Assembly: GCF_935822925.1 (NCBI RefSeq)
Contig: NZ_CAKXZS010000002.1
Span: 62,001 to 126,000 of the forward strand
Length of the DNA stretch: 64,000 nt
Source: Mesorhizobium ventifaucium
Lineage (GTDB): Bacteria; Pseudomonadota; Alphaproteobacteria; Rhizobiales; Rhizobiaceae
Direction: 5' to 3'
The position numbers were made by a program, and so were the translations under genes. Position 1 is the stretch's first letter. Every line of letters starts with the position of its first letter. This document shows positions 9,608-18,090 of the stretch, piece by piece. The notes below the pieces were generated by a model. The model was given only the letters and a program-made list of their open reading frames with translations, did no database searches and had not been told where the DNA came from.

Positions 9608-9682
9608 CCACCCAACCTAGTCCTCCAACGGCTTCTTCCGCGTGCAGAGCGGTTAAAAGCACGGGTCGCCTCGATTGCGCCA
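9608..9682. repeat. 75-bp direct repeat, copy 1
   Basis: It is identical to 10931-11005. It abuts the 67-bp repeat copy at 9677-9743, sharing the six bases GCGCCA at the junction, so 9608-9743 is a mosaic of two separately repeated sequences. Confidence 0.85.
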
Positions 9683-9743
9683 TTTCCAGACATTCCCGAC
9701 GCTTTTCGGGAGCGGACCTTCGCTTATCGTCCGAAACCGACCC
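9677..9743. repeat. 67-bp direct repeat, copy 2
   Basis: It is identical to 9044-9110 and starts inside the last six bases of the 75-bp repeat. The combined 9608-9743 segment is open in one frame to a TGA just after it. Confidence 0.85.
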
Positions 9744-10042
9744 GTTGACGACCTTGGGCGTTGCAGACTTGAACCTCCAAATCGAGGTCGGGAACCTGAC
9801 CTTCAGCGCAAGAGCATTCGGGAGTGCGCTCGCGTAAGGTAATTCACCACATTTGGCGGCACCCGCAGATGCTTTTTCGTGTTATGATGGGCTTGCAACG
9901 CGCGTAATCTCGACCTCGGCAATATGGCAGAGGTCGAAAGCTATTGCCTTGGCACAGGAAGCTTTCGCCCCAGCACTTGATCGCCTCCGAAACGCTGGGT
10001 GTGCTGCTTTCCCTGACTGACCCCGGGGCGAGGAGGTTGTCC

Positions 10043-10684
10043 ATGTCCACGAGTAGTGCTGACCGCCCGCTGCAGCCGGGCGACCGGGCACCGAATGTTG
10101 TGCTCAATGCGATCTCACGCGAAGGCAAGATCGCGCTCGATGATTTTCGAGGCCGTAGCCCGTTGTTGATCGGTTTGTTCCGAGGCCTGCACTGTCCGTT
10201 CTGCCGGCGCCATGTCGCGGCGATGGCGCAACTCAAGCCGGCCCTGCGTGAGAAAGGCGTCGAATGCCTGGCTGTGGTCAATACGCCGGTCGAGCGGGCG
10301 CGGCTCTATTTCCGTTACCACCCGGCACCCGATCTTCTCGCCGCATCCGACCCGGAGCGAGCCTCGCACCGTGCTTTCGGCTTGCGCGAGGTCGGGATGG
10401 ACACGGTCATGGCGATACCGTTCCATCTCCCGGGCGAGTTGCCCGAGCCTATGGACGTCATGGCAATGAATGAATTTCTTAACAAGAAGGAAGGATATGA
10501 GATTACGGAAGTCGATCAGCAGGCGATGGCTTCCAGCCAGGCGCAGCTTGTCGGTCAGTTCCTAATCGACCGGGCGGGCATCGTACGCTGGAACTTCACT
10601 GAAGTTCTGGAGGATGGCCTCAACACCTTCAGAGCGCTGAATCCCGAGGAATTGATGTCGGCAGCTTCCCAAGTTGCACATTAA
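10043..10684 (+). CDS. AhpC/TSA-family peroxiredoxin-like protein
   Basis: This is a thioredoxin-fold protein of the AhpC/TSA superfamily, likely a thiol peroxidase or related oxidoreductase. The start at 10043 follows AGGAGG at ideal spacing, giving 213 residues; the frame upstream to 9944 lacks support. The active-site region is GLHCPFCRRH with Cys51 and Cys54, a CxxC arrangement rather than the single peroxidatic cysteine of classical AhpC. It resembles the PRX-like DUF899/AhpC group. It stands alone on the plus strand in a repeat-rich stretch. Confidence 0.78.
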   Translation: MSTSSADRPLQPGDRAPNVVLNAISREGKIALDDFRGRSPLLIGLFRGLHCPFCRRHVAAMAQLKPALREKGVECLAVVNTPVERARLYFRYHPAPDLLAASDPERASHRAFGLREVGMDTVMAIPFHLPGELPEPMDVMAMNEFLNKKEGYEITEVDQQAMASSQAQLVGQFLIDRAGIVRWNFTEVLEDGLNTFRALNPEELMSAASQVAH

Positions 10685-11326
10685 TAGGCTGCGGAAATGG
10701 GCTGCTGAAAACTCGCTCGACGGCCACCGTCCTGTGGTGATTCTTTGGATTTAACAATCATCGAAATGCTCAGCGCAGGAGGCTAAGGTCTGCCCGTGGG
10801 CTTCGTAGCGATTTCGATTCAACGGTCTGCGGACCGCCCCGACGCTAGAGTGAGCAAGCCGCATAGGCGGGGCGACGTCCGCTCCTTGCCGCAATCACGT
10901 CGTTCCGACAGGCGCGCATACGGCAAGTTTCCACCCAACCTAGTCCTCCAACGGCTTCTTCCGCGTGCAGAGCGGTTAAAAGCACGGGTCGCCTCGATTG
11001 CGCCAGAACCGGCCATTCAGTTGACACAAGTCCAACGGCGGGAGTTGACCTCTTAGCGGAAGTTAGAACCACTGCCCCTCAAGAATGCGCAAGCAGCCTC
11101 CTAGCCGCCAAAATTGACACGGCAACGCAACTCACGACGCTGGACGAGTTGTCGGCGTTAGATGGGGCTGGTCAATCGGACCTGTTCACTCTCCCATCGT
11201 CTTTAGAGCCCGGGCGTGATTTTATTCAAAGCGCATGTCGATCCGCCGGGGACTGGTTCGTCGACTTATTAGCGAGACTGTTCAGCGGTCATCACGTCCG
11301 CGGCTCGCCTCAGGAGGAGTTCTCAA
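10685..11326. other. Intergenic stretch with repeat remnants, no gene
   Basis: No intact gene is recognised. It holds the second copy (10931-11005) of the 75-bp repeat, whose reading frame continues open to a TAG at about 11054, suggesting a decayed coding sequence. The last part (about 11200-11320) should carry the promoter of the YCII/sigma operon, but I cannot assign boxes with confidence. Confidence 0.55.
10931..11005. repeat. 75-bp direct repeat, copy 2
   Basis: It is identical to 9608-9682. Beyond the shared 75 bp the sequences diverge, here into a tail ending at a TAG near 11056. Confidence 0.85.
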
Positions 11327-11677
11327 ATGCGCTTCATGTCGTTCGTCACTTCCGCCCACGCCGGACCGCCAACGGCGGAACTCATCGAGGCGATGAACAA
11401 GCTCGCCGACCGGGAAATCAAGGCCGGCCGCATGGTCGACATGGGCGGGCTCACGCCGGTCGCGATGGGCGCGCAGGTGCGCATCGCCGATGGGAAGCTC
11501 AGCGTCATCGATGGCCCGTTCGTCGAGGCGAAGGAGGTCATCGGGGGCTACGCGATCATGGAGTTCCGGAACAAGGAAGAGGCTGTGGCATCGGCGGTCG
11601 AGTTCATGCAGCTCCACAAGGATTTCATGCCGGATTGGGAGGGCACGTGCGAGGTCCGTGCGTTTGCCGGCCCTTGA
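11327..11677 (+). CDS. YCII/DGPF-domain protein
   Basis: This is a 116-residue YCII-like ferredoxin-fold protein with the DGPF motif at residues 62-65. DGPF proteins are typically encoded beside ECF sigma factors of the ECF42 type, and the ECF gene follows 31 bp downstream here. An AGGAGG precedes the ATG. The biochemical role of DGPF proteins is unsettled; a partner of the sigma factor is an inference from context. Confidence 0.87.
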   Translation: MRFMSFVTSAHAGPPTAELIEAMNKLADREIKAGRMVDMGGLTPVAMGAQVRIADGKLSVIDGPFVEAKEVIGGYAIMEFRNKEEAVASAVEFMQLHKDFMPDWEGTCEVRAFAGP

Positions 11678-11708
11678 GGCGACGTTCCTGCAGACGTGGT
11701 CGGCGGCC

Positions 11709-12983
11709 ATGACGGTCGCCGACGCCCATCGCACGATCCTCGCCGTATGGCGGATCGAGCAGCCCCGGCTGATCACCAGTCTGGCGAGGATGCTGCGCGA
11801 TGTGCCGTTGGCCGAGGATTTGACGCAGGAAGCCCTGCTGGCCGCCCTTGAGCGGTGGCCCGCCACAGGCGTTCCCGAAAAACCCGGCGCGTGGCTGATG
11901 GCGACCGCCAAGCGCCGGGCCCTGGATCATCTGCGCCGCAGCCGGATGCTCGAGCGCAAGCACGACATTATCGCCTGGGACATGGAGGAGGCGCAGCAGG
12001 CCATGCCCGACCTCGACTCGGCCCTGGACGACGACATAGGCGATGAACTGCTTCGGCTCATCTTCACCGCCTGTCACCCGCGACTGTCGCACGAGGCGCG
12101 CGCGGCGCTGGCACTGCGGATGATCTGCGGCCTGACAACCGAGGAGATCGCCAGGGCCTTCCTGCTGCCGGAGGCGACAATCGCCCAGCGCATCGTGCGC
12201 GCGAAGCGGACCCTTTCGGAATCGGGGCTGGCCTACGAGACCCCAAGCGGCGAGGAGCTCTCAAAGCGGCTCTCCTCGGTGCTGGAGGTCGTCTACCTCA
12301 TCTTCAACGAAGGCTACACCGCGGCGCGCGGCGAGGACTGGCTGCGCCCCCGGCTCTGCAATGAAGCGCTTCGCATGGGCCGCGTGCTCACCTCCATCGT
12401 GCCGCACGAGCCCGAAGCCCATGGACTGCTCGCTCTGATGGAGCTGAACGCCTCGCGCACGGCGGCGCGTACTGATGCAGGGGGCGAGCCAATCCTCATG
12501 CTGGACCAGAACCGCGCACTCTGGGACCAGCTCCAAATCCGGCGCGGGATGCAGGCGCTCGGGCGAGCACGCGAATTAGGCGGAGCCGGCGGCATTTACG
12601 TCCTCCAGGCGACGATTATCGCCTGCCACGCCCAGGCGAGGACGGCGGGCGATACCGACTGGTCGCGCATCGCCGGACTTTATTCGGAACTGGCGGCTGT
12701 CGTGCGCTCGCCAATCATCGACCTCAACCACGCGGTTGCCGTCGGCATGGCCGAGGGCCCAGAAGCGGCACTGGTGATCGTGGACCGCCTTGCGCGCGAG
12801 CCGGCGCTCAAAGGCTATCACCTGCTGCCGAGCGTTCGCGGCGACCTACTCCACAAGCTCGGCCGTTACGAGGAGGCGCGCGCCGCGTTCGAAGCGGCCG
12901 CGGCGCTGGCGGGCAACAGGCGGGAACATGACCTGCTGAGACGGCGCGCCGCCGAGGCGGCCGACGCAGCGATGGCATCATAG
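11709..12983 (+). CDS. ECF42-like RNA polymerase sigma factor with C-terminal extension
   Basis: This is a sigma-70 family factor of the long ECF type, 424 residues from the ATG at 11709 (MTVADAHRTI). The start of the mature homology matches this ATG; a GTG at 11658 overlapping the DGPF gene is an alternative. The sigma2 domain is near residues 10-85 (LAEDLTQEALLAALERWP). Sigma4 lies near 115-170 with a helix-turn-helix in LTTEEIARAFLLPEATIAQRI. A roughly 230-residue helical extension (DUF6596/TPR-like) follows, as in ECF42 factors. No anti-sigma gene is present; regulation is probably through the extension or the DGPF partner. Confidence 0.88.
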   Translation: MTVADAHRTILAVWRIEQPRLITSLARMLRDVPLAEDLTQEALLAALERWPATGVPEKPGAWLMATAKRRALDHLRRSRMLERKHDIIAWDMEEAQQAMPDLDSALDDDIGDELLRLIFTACHPRLSHEARAALALRMICGLTTEEIARAFLLPEATIAQRIVRAKRTLSESGLAYETPSGEELSKRLSSVLEVVYLIFNEGYTAARGEDWLRPRLCNEALRMGRVLTSIVPHEPEAHGLLALMELNASRTAARTDAGGEPILMLDQNRALWDQLQIRRGMQALGRARELGGAGGIYVLQATIIACHAQARTAGDTDWSRIAGLYSELAAVVRSPIIDLNHAVAVGMAEGPEAALVIVDRLAREPALKGYHLLPSVRGDLLHKLGRYEEARAAFEAAAALAGNRREHDLLRRRAAEAADAAMAS

Positions 12984-13369
12984 TCCCTGATCAGACAAGG
13001 ACATGGTCGACCCCGGATCGACCGCTTCCGGGGCTTTTGTCATTTCCCTATGCAAGGTCTGACGTGGATGTGGCTGAACGTCCGCTGTCCCACCGAGCCG
13101 AAGTCCCAAGGTGGTTCCGTGAAACGGCAGCTTAGGGTCAAAGCGGTGAGTTCCGCTCAAGGTCGCTATCCGGGAGAAAATTTGAGCCTGGAATGTCCGA
13201 CTAGGTCAGCTCACGACGATGCCCACGCCGACATGAATGTCCGCTCTTGAAGATCCGCAGCCTGAAGCTGCCAGTCCGCTGTCGGGCCCCATTTCGGCCC
13301 AAACACGACTTGAGGATTGGCCCGCACAAGGACGCTCCTGGCGTTTAGCGGAGAACATCGAGCGGCCTG
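12984..13369. other. Intergenic stretch with terminator and degenerate repeats
   Basis: Apart from the terminator at 13011-13038 I see no gene. The rest again shows scattered GTCCGC and GGTCAAAGCGG-type motifs, similar in texture to 8672-9182. Confidence 0.55.
13011..13038 (+). terminator. Probable intrinsic terminator of the sigma operon
   Basis: A CCCCGGA/TCCGGGG stem (13011-13017 with 13027-13033) and a 9-base loop are followed by CTTTTG, 28 bp after the sigma-factor stop codon. Confidence 0.65.
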
Positions 13370-13900
13370 TCAGCCGCGGGCGAAAGCCGTGTTGAGCAGC
13401 GTGATCTGATCGGAAACCGGATTGATGCGGCGGTCGGATGGCGCGACCTCGGCCACGGCGCCGCCGTAGATTTCCTCGTCCATGCGACGCACCAGCGCCT
13501 GCAGGCGCAGCGAGCGGTCGATGAGGTCAAGAAAATCCTTGGGCAGTTCGACCCAGCCTGCGGCATCGTTGTTGGCGGAAGCGGTATCGAGACGCACCTT
13601 GGATTTTTCGGAAGCAACCTGATCGCGAGTCATCTCGCCGGAATTCGCCGCGCGCTGCAGAAGCAGCCAGGAGGCGACCTGCATCAGCCTCGTGGTCAGT
13701 CGCATCGACTCGGCCGCATAGAGCGTCGCCGCCAGCCTGGACAGTTTCTTCGCCTCGGCCCGGCCCTTGCCGTCCAGATATTCGGCCGCCTGCTCGACCA
13801 GGCCCATGCCTTCCTGGTAGAGCGGCTTGAAGGATTGGGAGAAAACCCGGCGCTCCGCCAGCTTGATGGTTTTTGCGCTTCCCTTCGAAGGATCGTTCAT
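13370..13900 (-). CDS. rcdA: RcdA-family protein (DUF1465)
   Basis: This is a 176-residue helical protein of the DUF1465 family, to which Caulobacter RcdA belongs. RcdA is a dimeric adaptor that helps ClpXP degrade CtrA at the G1-S transition. The start is placed at the ATG 13900 (MNDPSKGSAK), preceded by AGGG; a GTG at 13915 is also possible. The body is alpha-helical (FSQSFKPLYQEGMGLVEQAAEYL), as in RcdA. The symbol rests on family membership; the substrate in this organism is not known. Confidence 0.83.
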   Translation of the reverse strand: MNDPSKGSAKTIKLAERRVFSQSFKPLYQEGMGLVEQAAEYLDGKGRAEAKKLSRLAATLYAAESMRLTTRLMQVASWLLLQRAANSGEMTRDQVASEKSKVRLDTASANNDAAGWVELPKDFLDLIDRSLRLQALVRRMDEEIYGGAVAEVAPSDRRINPVSDQITLLNTAFARG

Positions 13901-14076
13901 CGATACGCCCTGCACTTGCCCACAGCCGGCCGAATCGGCGTCATCGCCGTCACGCCTGCACCCTATATGACCGAGGCTTGAAAATGCGCTTCGGCGCCGG
14001 TGAAGGCAAGCACATGTTTAACAAACGGTTAACGGCGGCGCAGCGGCGCAGGCGACCGGCAATCCGGATCGCGGAC

Positions 14077-14105
14077 AAAAAAAGAGCCGCGGATAAGGCG
14101 GCTCT
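14077..14105 (-). terminator. Strong intrinsic terminator, minus strand
   Basis: An 8-bp perfect stem AGAGCCGC/GCGGCTCT (14083-14090 with 14098-14105) with a 7-base loop is followed on the minus strand by seven Ts (14083-14077). It ends transcripts coming leftward. The nearest minus-strand gene ends at 14282, about 180 bp away, so it may instead belong to a small RNA. Confidence 0.85.
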
Positions 14106-14195
14106 CAGGAGTTTAACAGGGAGGCGTCAAACAAAGTGGCTCCAACCACTCGGTAAGAATCCAGATCACTGGATGCACATAGTAAACGCCTGTAA
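14078..14195 (-). ncRNA. Candidate small RNA ending at a strong terminator
   Basis: Between the end of the membrane gene at 14282 and the terminator at 14077-14105 there is a minus-strand stretch that codes for nothing convincing. It has an unpaired-looking GCCTCCCTG segment (14118-14127), an anti-Shine-Dalgarno-type motif used by many rhizobial sRNAs to bind mRNAs, then the terminator hairpin with a T7 tract. The 5' end is a guess. A 3' UTR of the membrane gene is the alternative. Confidence 0.4.
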
Positions 14196-14281
14196 AGCTT
14201 AATGATGCCTTAACGGCGCGGATATTTTTTGAACAAGCGTCGTCCGCCTGTGCCGTAACAGCACAATGCAGACCTTTGGAC

Positions 14282-14686
14282 TCAGGCCTTTTGCGCCTCA
14301 GGATGCCGCTCGGCTTTCCACACCACCGGCAGCGCGATGTAGGCGAACAGCAGCAGCCCCGCGTAAAAGACCATCGAGGATGTTGCCACCAGCGGCTCGA
14401 TCGCCGGGTTGCCGGCAAGCATGATGTAAAGGCCGATCAACAGGCCGGTGCCACTGATTGCCGTCAACCAGAAATGGACGGTGGCAAGCGTCTTTTCCGC
14501 GACTGCCGGAAACAGATGGTAGAAGAAGGCAAACACCGCCGACATCAGCCATCCGGCCACCATGATGTGGGCGTGGGTTGGCATCTGCGCATGATCTTTG
14601 CTGATCGCCATCTGTAGGCCGAGCGCCATCCCGACCAGTGCGTAGACGACGGCCAGCGTGAAGAAGTTTCGTGCTACCTTTTGCAT
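14282..14686 (-). CDS. Membrane protein, cytochrome-oxidase subunit I-like
   Basis: This is a small polytopic inner-membrane protein of 134 residues with four predicted helices. The segment MPTHAHIMVAGW resembles the first histidine-bearing helix of heme-copper oxidase subunit I, and homologues are often labelled cytochrome-c oxidase-like. It is far too short to be an oxidase, so a heme-related or gas-sensing role is only a possibility. I use the ATG at 14686 (MQKVARNFF); the ATG at 14716 adds ten polar residues and has no clear ribosome-binding site. Confidence 0.7.
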   Translation of the reverse strand: MQKVARNFFTLAVVYALVGMALGLQMAISKDHAQMPTHAHIMVAGWLMSAVFAFFYHLFPAVAEKTLATVHFWLTAISGTGLLIGLYIMLAGNPAIEPLVATSSMVFYAGLLLFAYIALPVVWKAERHPEAQKA

Positions 14687-14903
14687 GTTTTGCCCCGATT
14701 TGCCTTTTCCCGTCATGGGAATGGGTTGAGATCAGGCGGTCGCCCCGCCACCGGGTCCCCGGCATCGACGCATTAGCATCGGCAATGTTTCTGGACGATG
14801 TCGCATCGCGCCCGACCCTTCCCCGGCGCTGCCAGGATAGCAGAAGACGGCGTGACCCGCTTGCGCAATCCTTGAGCGCCGGCGACTTCCATCGGCTGGC
14901 AAT

Positions 14904-15674
14904 CTAGAGAAGGCCGGCGATCCCGTCCCACAGGAGCTTGACCGCGACGACCGCTACGGTCGCATAGGTGAAGGGGTAGAACAGTGCCGGTCGCATCCTC
15001 CGCACCAGCCAGGCGCCGGCGATGGTCGAGAGCGGCGCCATCGGTACCAGAACCGCCGACGCGGTCAGGTTGGTGGTGTCGAACTGTCCGAGCGCAAAAT
15101 AGGGGATAAGCTTCAACGCGTTGGTGGCGGCAAAGAAGATTGCAGCGGTTCCCGACAGCACTTTCGGATCGAGACGGATCGGCAGCGCATAGACCTGAAA
15201 GGGCGGGCCGCCGACATGGGCGACGAAGCTGGTGAAGCCGGCGACCGTCCCCCAGAAGGCGGCAGCCGCGCGGTTGGGCTCGGCTGAGTGGCTCGCACCG
15301 TGCCGCATCTGTAGATAGACCCAGCGAAGCACGAAGATAATCGCCACGGCGCCGACGATCAGCCGCACCATTTCCGCTGTCACCAGCGCCGCGGTCAGCC
15401 AGCCGAGGCCGATGCCGATCACCGCCCCCGGCATCATGTCCGCAAGCACCTTGCGGTCGTAGACACCCCACCATGTCCACACCGAGACGATGTCCATCAG
15501 GCACAGTATAGGCAGCAGGATGGCGGCTGCCTGCACCGGCGGCATGGCCAGCGCCATCAGCGGCACGCCGACGAAACCGACCGCACCGCCAAAGCCGCCC
15601 TTGGACAGACCGACCAGGATGACGGCTGGAATGGCGGCGGCATAGAACCACGGATCGAGAAGCAGGCCTGACAT
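14904..15674 (-). CDS. TauE/SafE-family sulfite/anion exporter
   Basis: This is a 256-residue polytopic membrane protein of the TauE/SafE (DUF81) family, which exports small organosulphur or sulphite-type anions. The N-terminal repeat signature GLSKGGFGGAVGFVGVPLMAL and a second related half (GFTSFVAHVGGPPFQVYALP) are visible. The start is the ATG at 15674 (MSGLLLDPWF); the upstream extension to 15941 overlaps the Lrp gene in another frame and is spurious. Substrate unknown. Confidence 0.87.
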   Translation of the reverse strand: MSGLLLDPWFYAAAIPAVILVGLSKGGFGGAVGFVGVPLMALAMPPVQAAAILLPILCLMDIVSVWTWWGVYDRKVLADMMPGAVIGIGLGWLTAALVTAEMVRLIVGAVAIIFVLRWVYLQMRHGASHSAEPNRAAAAFWGTVAGFTSFVAHVGGPPFQVYALPIRLDPKVLSGTAAIFFAATNALKLIPYFALGQFDTTNLTASAVLVPMAPLSTIAGAWLVRRMRPALFYPFTYATVAVVAVKLLWDGIAGLL

Positions 15675-15786
15675 CGACGGGGAGCGGTTGGAGGGAAAGC
15701 GTGTAGACGCTGGAATAGCCGATAAACTTTCGCGCCGCGACTGCAAATGCGCACACGACGCTGTGCGTCGTTCGTGCTGAGGTCTG

Positions 15787-16245
15787 TTACGGATTTGAGA
15801 TGGCGGTTGCGGCGAGCGGCGGTGGGCGCCTGCGGATCGGCTGCGCCTTGATGATGGCTGTGCTCGTTTCGGCCTTGTCGGCGATACGGTCGAGAAGCTT
15901 GTCGAGGTCGCCGATCGAGCGCACGAAGAGCCGGGCAACAAAGCAGTCGTCGCCCGTCACCTTGTCGCATTCGCCAAACTCCGCAATCTCCTCGATCAGC
16001 TTCTGGACAATATGCAGCTTGCCCGGCAAGGGCCGGATGCGAACGATCGCCTGCAAGGTGTAGCCGAGCGCTTGGGGATCGATTTCGACGGTGAAAGCCC
16101 TGATAACGCCACGATCCTCCAGCCGACGCAGGCGTTCCGCGACACTCGGCGACGACAGTCCTACCTGCTGGGCCAGGTCCTTCAATGAGGTTCGCGAATC
16201 CTTGATCAGGATTTCGAGAAGGCGTCGGTCCAGATCGTCCAGCAT
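15787..16245 (-). CDS. Lrp/AsnC-family transcriptional regulator
   Basis: The 152-residue regulator has an N-terminal winged helix-turn-helix (about residues 20-60, SLKDLAQQVGLSSPSVAERLRRLEDRG) and a C-terminal RAM ligand-binding domain. It is transcribed divergently from an EamA transporter, so it probably controls that exporter in response to an amino acid. This is a common Lrp/EamA arrangement, and the inference is from context. Confidence 0.9.
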   Translation of the reverse strand: MLDDLDRRLLEILIKDSRTSLKDLAQQVGLSSPSVAERLRRLEDRGVIRAFTVEIDPQALGYTLQAIVRIRPLPGKLHIVQKLIEEIAEFGECDKVTGDDCFVARLFVRSIGDLDKLLDRIADKAETSTAIIKAQPIRRRPPPLAATAISNP

Positions 16246-16379
16246 TTGACATTCCCAGGTAAAAAGCCGCCTTGACCTTATTTAATTAGGCATAGCTAGC
16301 ATATCACCTAGCGCAAATTATAGAAAGCGCTGATGTGGCATGGGATTATCAACCCTCAGCGTTTCGAGAGGCAATATTC
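16246..16379. promoter_or_regulatory. AT-rich divergent promoter region, lrp/eamA
   Basis: The 134-bp gap between the divergent regulator and transporter genes is markedly AT-rich in its middle (CTTATTTAATTAGG, CATAGCTAGCATAT and AAATTATAG), as expected for Lrp-family binding sites. I cannot define exact boxes. Confidence 0.5.
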
Positions 16380-17309
16380 ATGGACAGCACGGTGCGTGGC
16401 ACGGTCGAAATGACGGCCGCAATGGTGATCCTCGGCACGATCGGATGGTTCGTCGTCATGTCGGGCGAGCCCATCATGGACGTCGTCTTCTGGCGCTGTG
16501 CCTTCGGCGCGATAACGCTGCTGATCATCTGCGCTGCCCTGGGGCTGCTGCGCGGCAGGCTGTCGTTGCGCATTGTGGCGATCTCGGCTCTCGGAGGTGC
16601 TGCCATCGTCGTCAACTGGCTGCTGCTGTTCAGCTCGTTTTCCCGCGCCTCGATCTCGATCGCCACGGCTGTTTACAACACGCAGCCCTTCATGCTGGTC
16701 GGCTTTGGCTCGCTCTTCTTCTCGGAGCGGCTGACCCTGACAAAGCTGGCCTGGCTTGGCATCGCCTTCGCCGGCTTGCTGCTGATCGTGCAAGGCTCGC
16801 CTGATGCGGGCTCCGATGCAGGCCCCAATACAGGTAATTTCGGCACGGATTATTTTATCGGCATCGCGATGGCGCTGGGTGCGGCTTTCTTCTGGGCCGT
16901 CGCCGCCATCGTCACCAAGAAGCTCAAAGGCACACCGCCGCACCTGATCGCCCTGATCCAGGTCTGCGTCGGCGTCGTCATCCTGGCACCCTTCGCCAAC
17001 CTTTCCCACCTTCCCGCCGACGTGTGGAACTGGAGCATGCTGGCGACGCTTGGCGTCGTCCATACCGGTCTGATGTACATCCTGATGTACGGCGCCATTC
17101 AGAAACTGCCAACCTATCTGCAGGGGTCGCTGTCGTTCATCTACCCTGTGGTCGCGATCCTGGTCGATGTCGTCGCCTTCGGCCACCGGCTGCATCCGGC
17201 CCAGATCGTCGGCGGCGCCGCCATCCTGGTCGCCGCCGCAGGCATGAATCTCGGCTGGACGCTGTGGAAATCGAAGACCCCAGCCGAGAGCACCCAGGCA
17301 ATCAAGTGA
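16380..17309 (+). CDS. EamA-family (DMT) transporter
   Basis: This is a 309-residue drug/metabolite transporter with about ten membrane helices in two EamA repeats. The start at 16380 follows GAGAGG at good spacing; the frame to 16335 is not needed. It is divergent from an Lrp/AsnC regulator and is probably an amino-acid or metabolite exporter. The central loop (SPDAGSDAGPNTGN) separates the two halves. Confidence 0.88.
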   Translation: MDSTVRGTVEMTAAMVILGTIGWFVVMSGEPIMDVVFWRCAFGAITLLIICAALGLLRGRLSLRIVAISALGGAAIVVNWLLLFSSFSRASISIATAVYNTQPFMLVGFGSLFFSERLTLTKLAWLGIAFAGLLLIVQGSPDAGSDAGPNTGNFGTDYFIGIAMALGAAFFWAVAAIVTKKLKGTPPHLIALIQVCVGVVILAPFANLSHLPADVWNWSMLATLGVVHTGLMYILMYGAIQKLPTYLQGSLSFIYPVVAILVDVVAFGHRLHPAQIVGGAAILVAAAGMNLGWTLWKSKTPAESTQAIK

Positions 17310-17441
17310 GGCAACACCGTCGCCGTGCGACAATCATGCGCCAACGGTCCTGACCGCCCGCCTGTTCAAGGCCGGCACTTTGCTCTATGCCGCAATGCAA
17401 CCATCTTCGCCCGGCATAGGCGAAAACCGGGTCAAAAACCA

Positions 17442-18089
17442 ATGAACGACGCAACGCCTCCAAATCGCTGCCGCATCGTGCTGATCGCGCCGCCAGGCGT
17501 GCCGGCTGAGCGCATCGGCGCGGCGTTCGAGGGCGGCGACGTCGCCTCGCTCATCCTGCCCGAAAACGGCATGGACGAAGCCTCCTTCCAGGCCTTCGCC
17601 GAACAGGTCGTGCCGGCGGCGCAAGCGGCAGGCATCGCTGTCATCATTGCCGGCGACACCCGTATCGCCGGCCGCGTCCAGGCCGATGGCATCCATGTCG
17701 AGGCTGGCAAGGCCGAACTCGCCGAGACGATCGAACGTTTCCAGGCAAAAATGATGGTCGGCAGCGGCGGCGCCAAGACCCGCGACGATGCGTTGGAGCT
17801 CGGCGAGCTCAGGCCCGACTACATCTTCTTCGGCCGCTTCGGCTACGACAACAAGCCGGAGCCGCACCCGCGCAACCTGTCGCTGGGGCAATGGTGGGCG
17901 GATGTGATCCAGATCTCTTGCATCGTCATGGCCGGGTCCGACATCGCTTCGGTGGAAGCGGTGGCTGCCACCGGCGCCGAATTCGTGGCGCTGTCCAGCG
18001 CCGTCTTTGCCGAGGGCATCGACCCAAAGATGGCAGTCGCCAGCGCCAATGCGCTGCTCGACGAAACCGCGCCGCGTTTCGAGGACTGA
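17442..18089 (+). CDS. Thiamine phosphate synthase (ThiE)-like protein
   Basis: This is a 215-residue TIM-barrel protein related to ThiE/TenI. Segments such as GIHVEAGKAELAETI, the MMVGSGGAKT strand and the C-terminal EFVALSSAVF resemble the ThiE substrate-binding strands. It is a divergent member: the usual HxGQ/DLP motif is replaced (DGIHVEAG), so true thiamine phosphate synthase activity is doubtful. It is followed one base later by a Sel1 protein, a pairing that suggests co-expression. Confidence 0.7.
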   Translation: MNDATPPNRCRIVLIAPPGVPAERIGAAFEGGDVASLILPENGMDEASFQAFAEQVVPAAQAAGIAVIIAGDTRIAGRVQADGIHVEAGKAELAETIERFQAKMMVGSGGAKTRDDALELGELRPDYIFFGRFGYDNKPEPHPRNLSLGQWWADVIQISCIVMAGSDIASVEAVAATGAEFVALSSAVFAEGIDPKMAVASANALLDETAPRFED

Positions 18090-18090
18090 C

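Noticed and set aside
13984..14202. Small plus-strand frame (MRFGAGEGKHMF...) between rcdA and the membrane gene
   Set aside because: Arg/Lys-rich composition, no ribosome-binding site and it runs straight through the terminator hairpin at 14077-14105.
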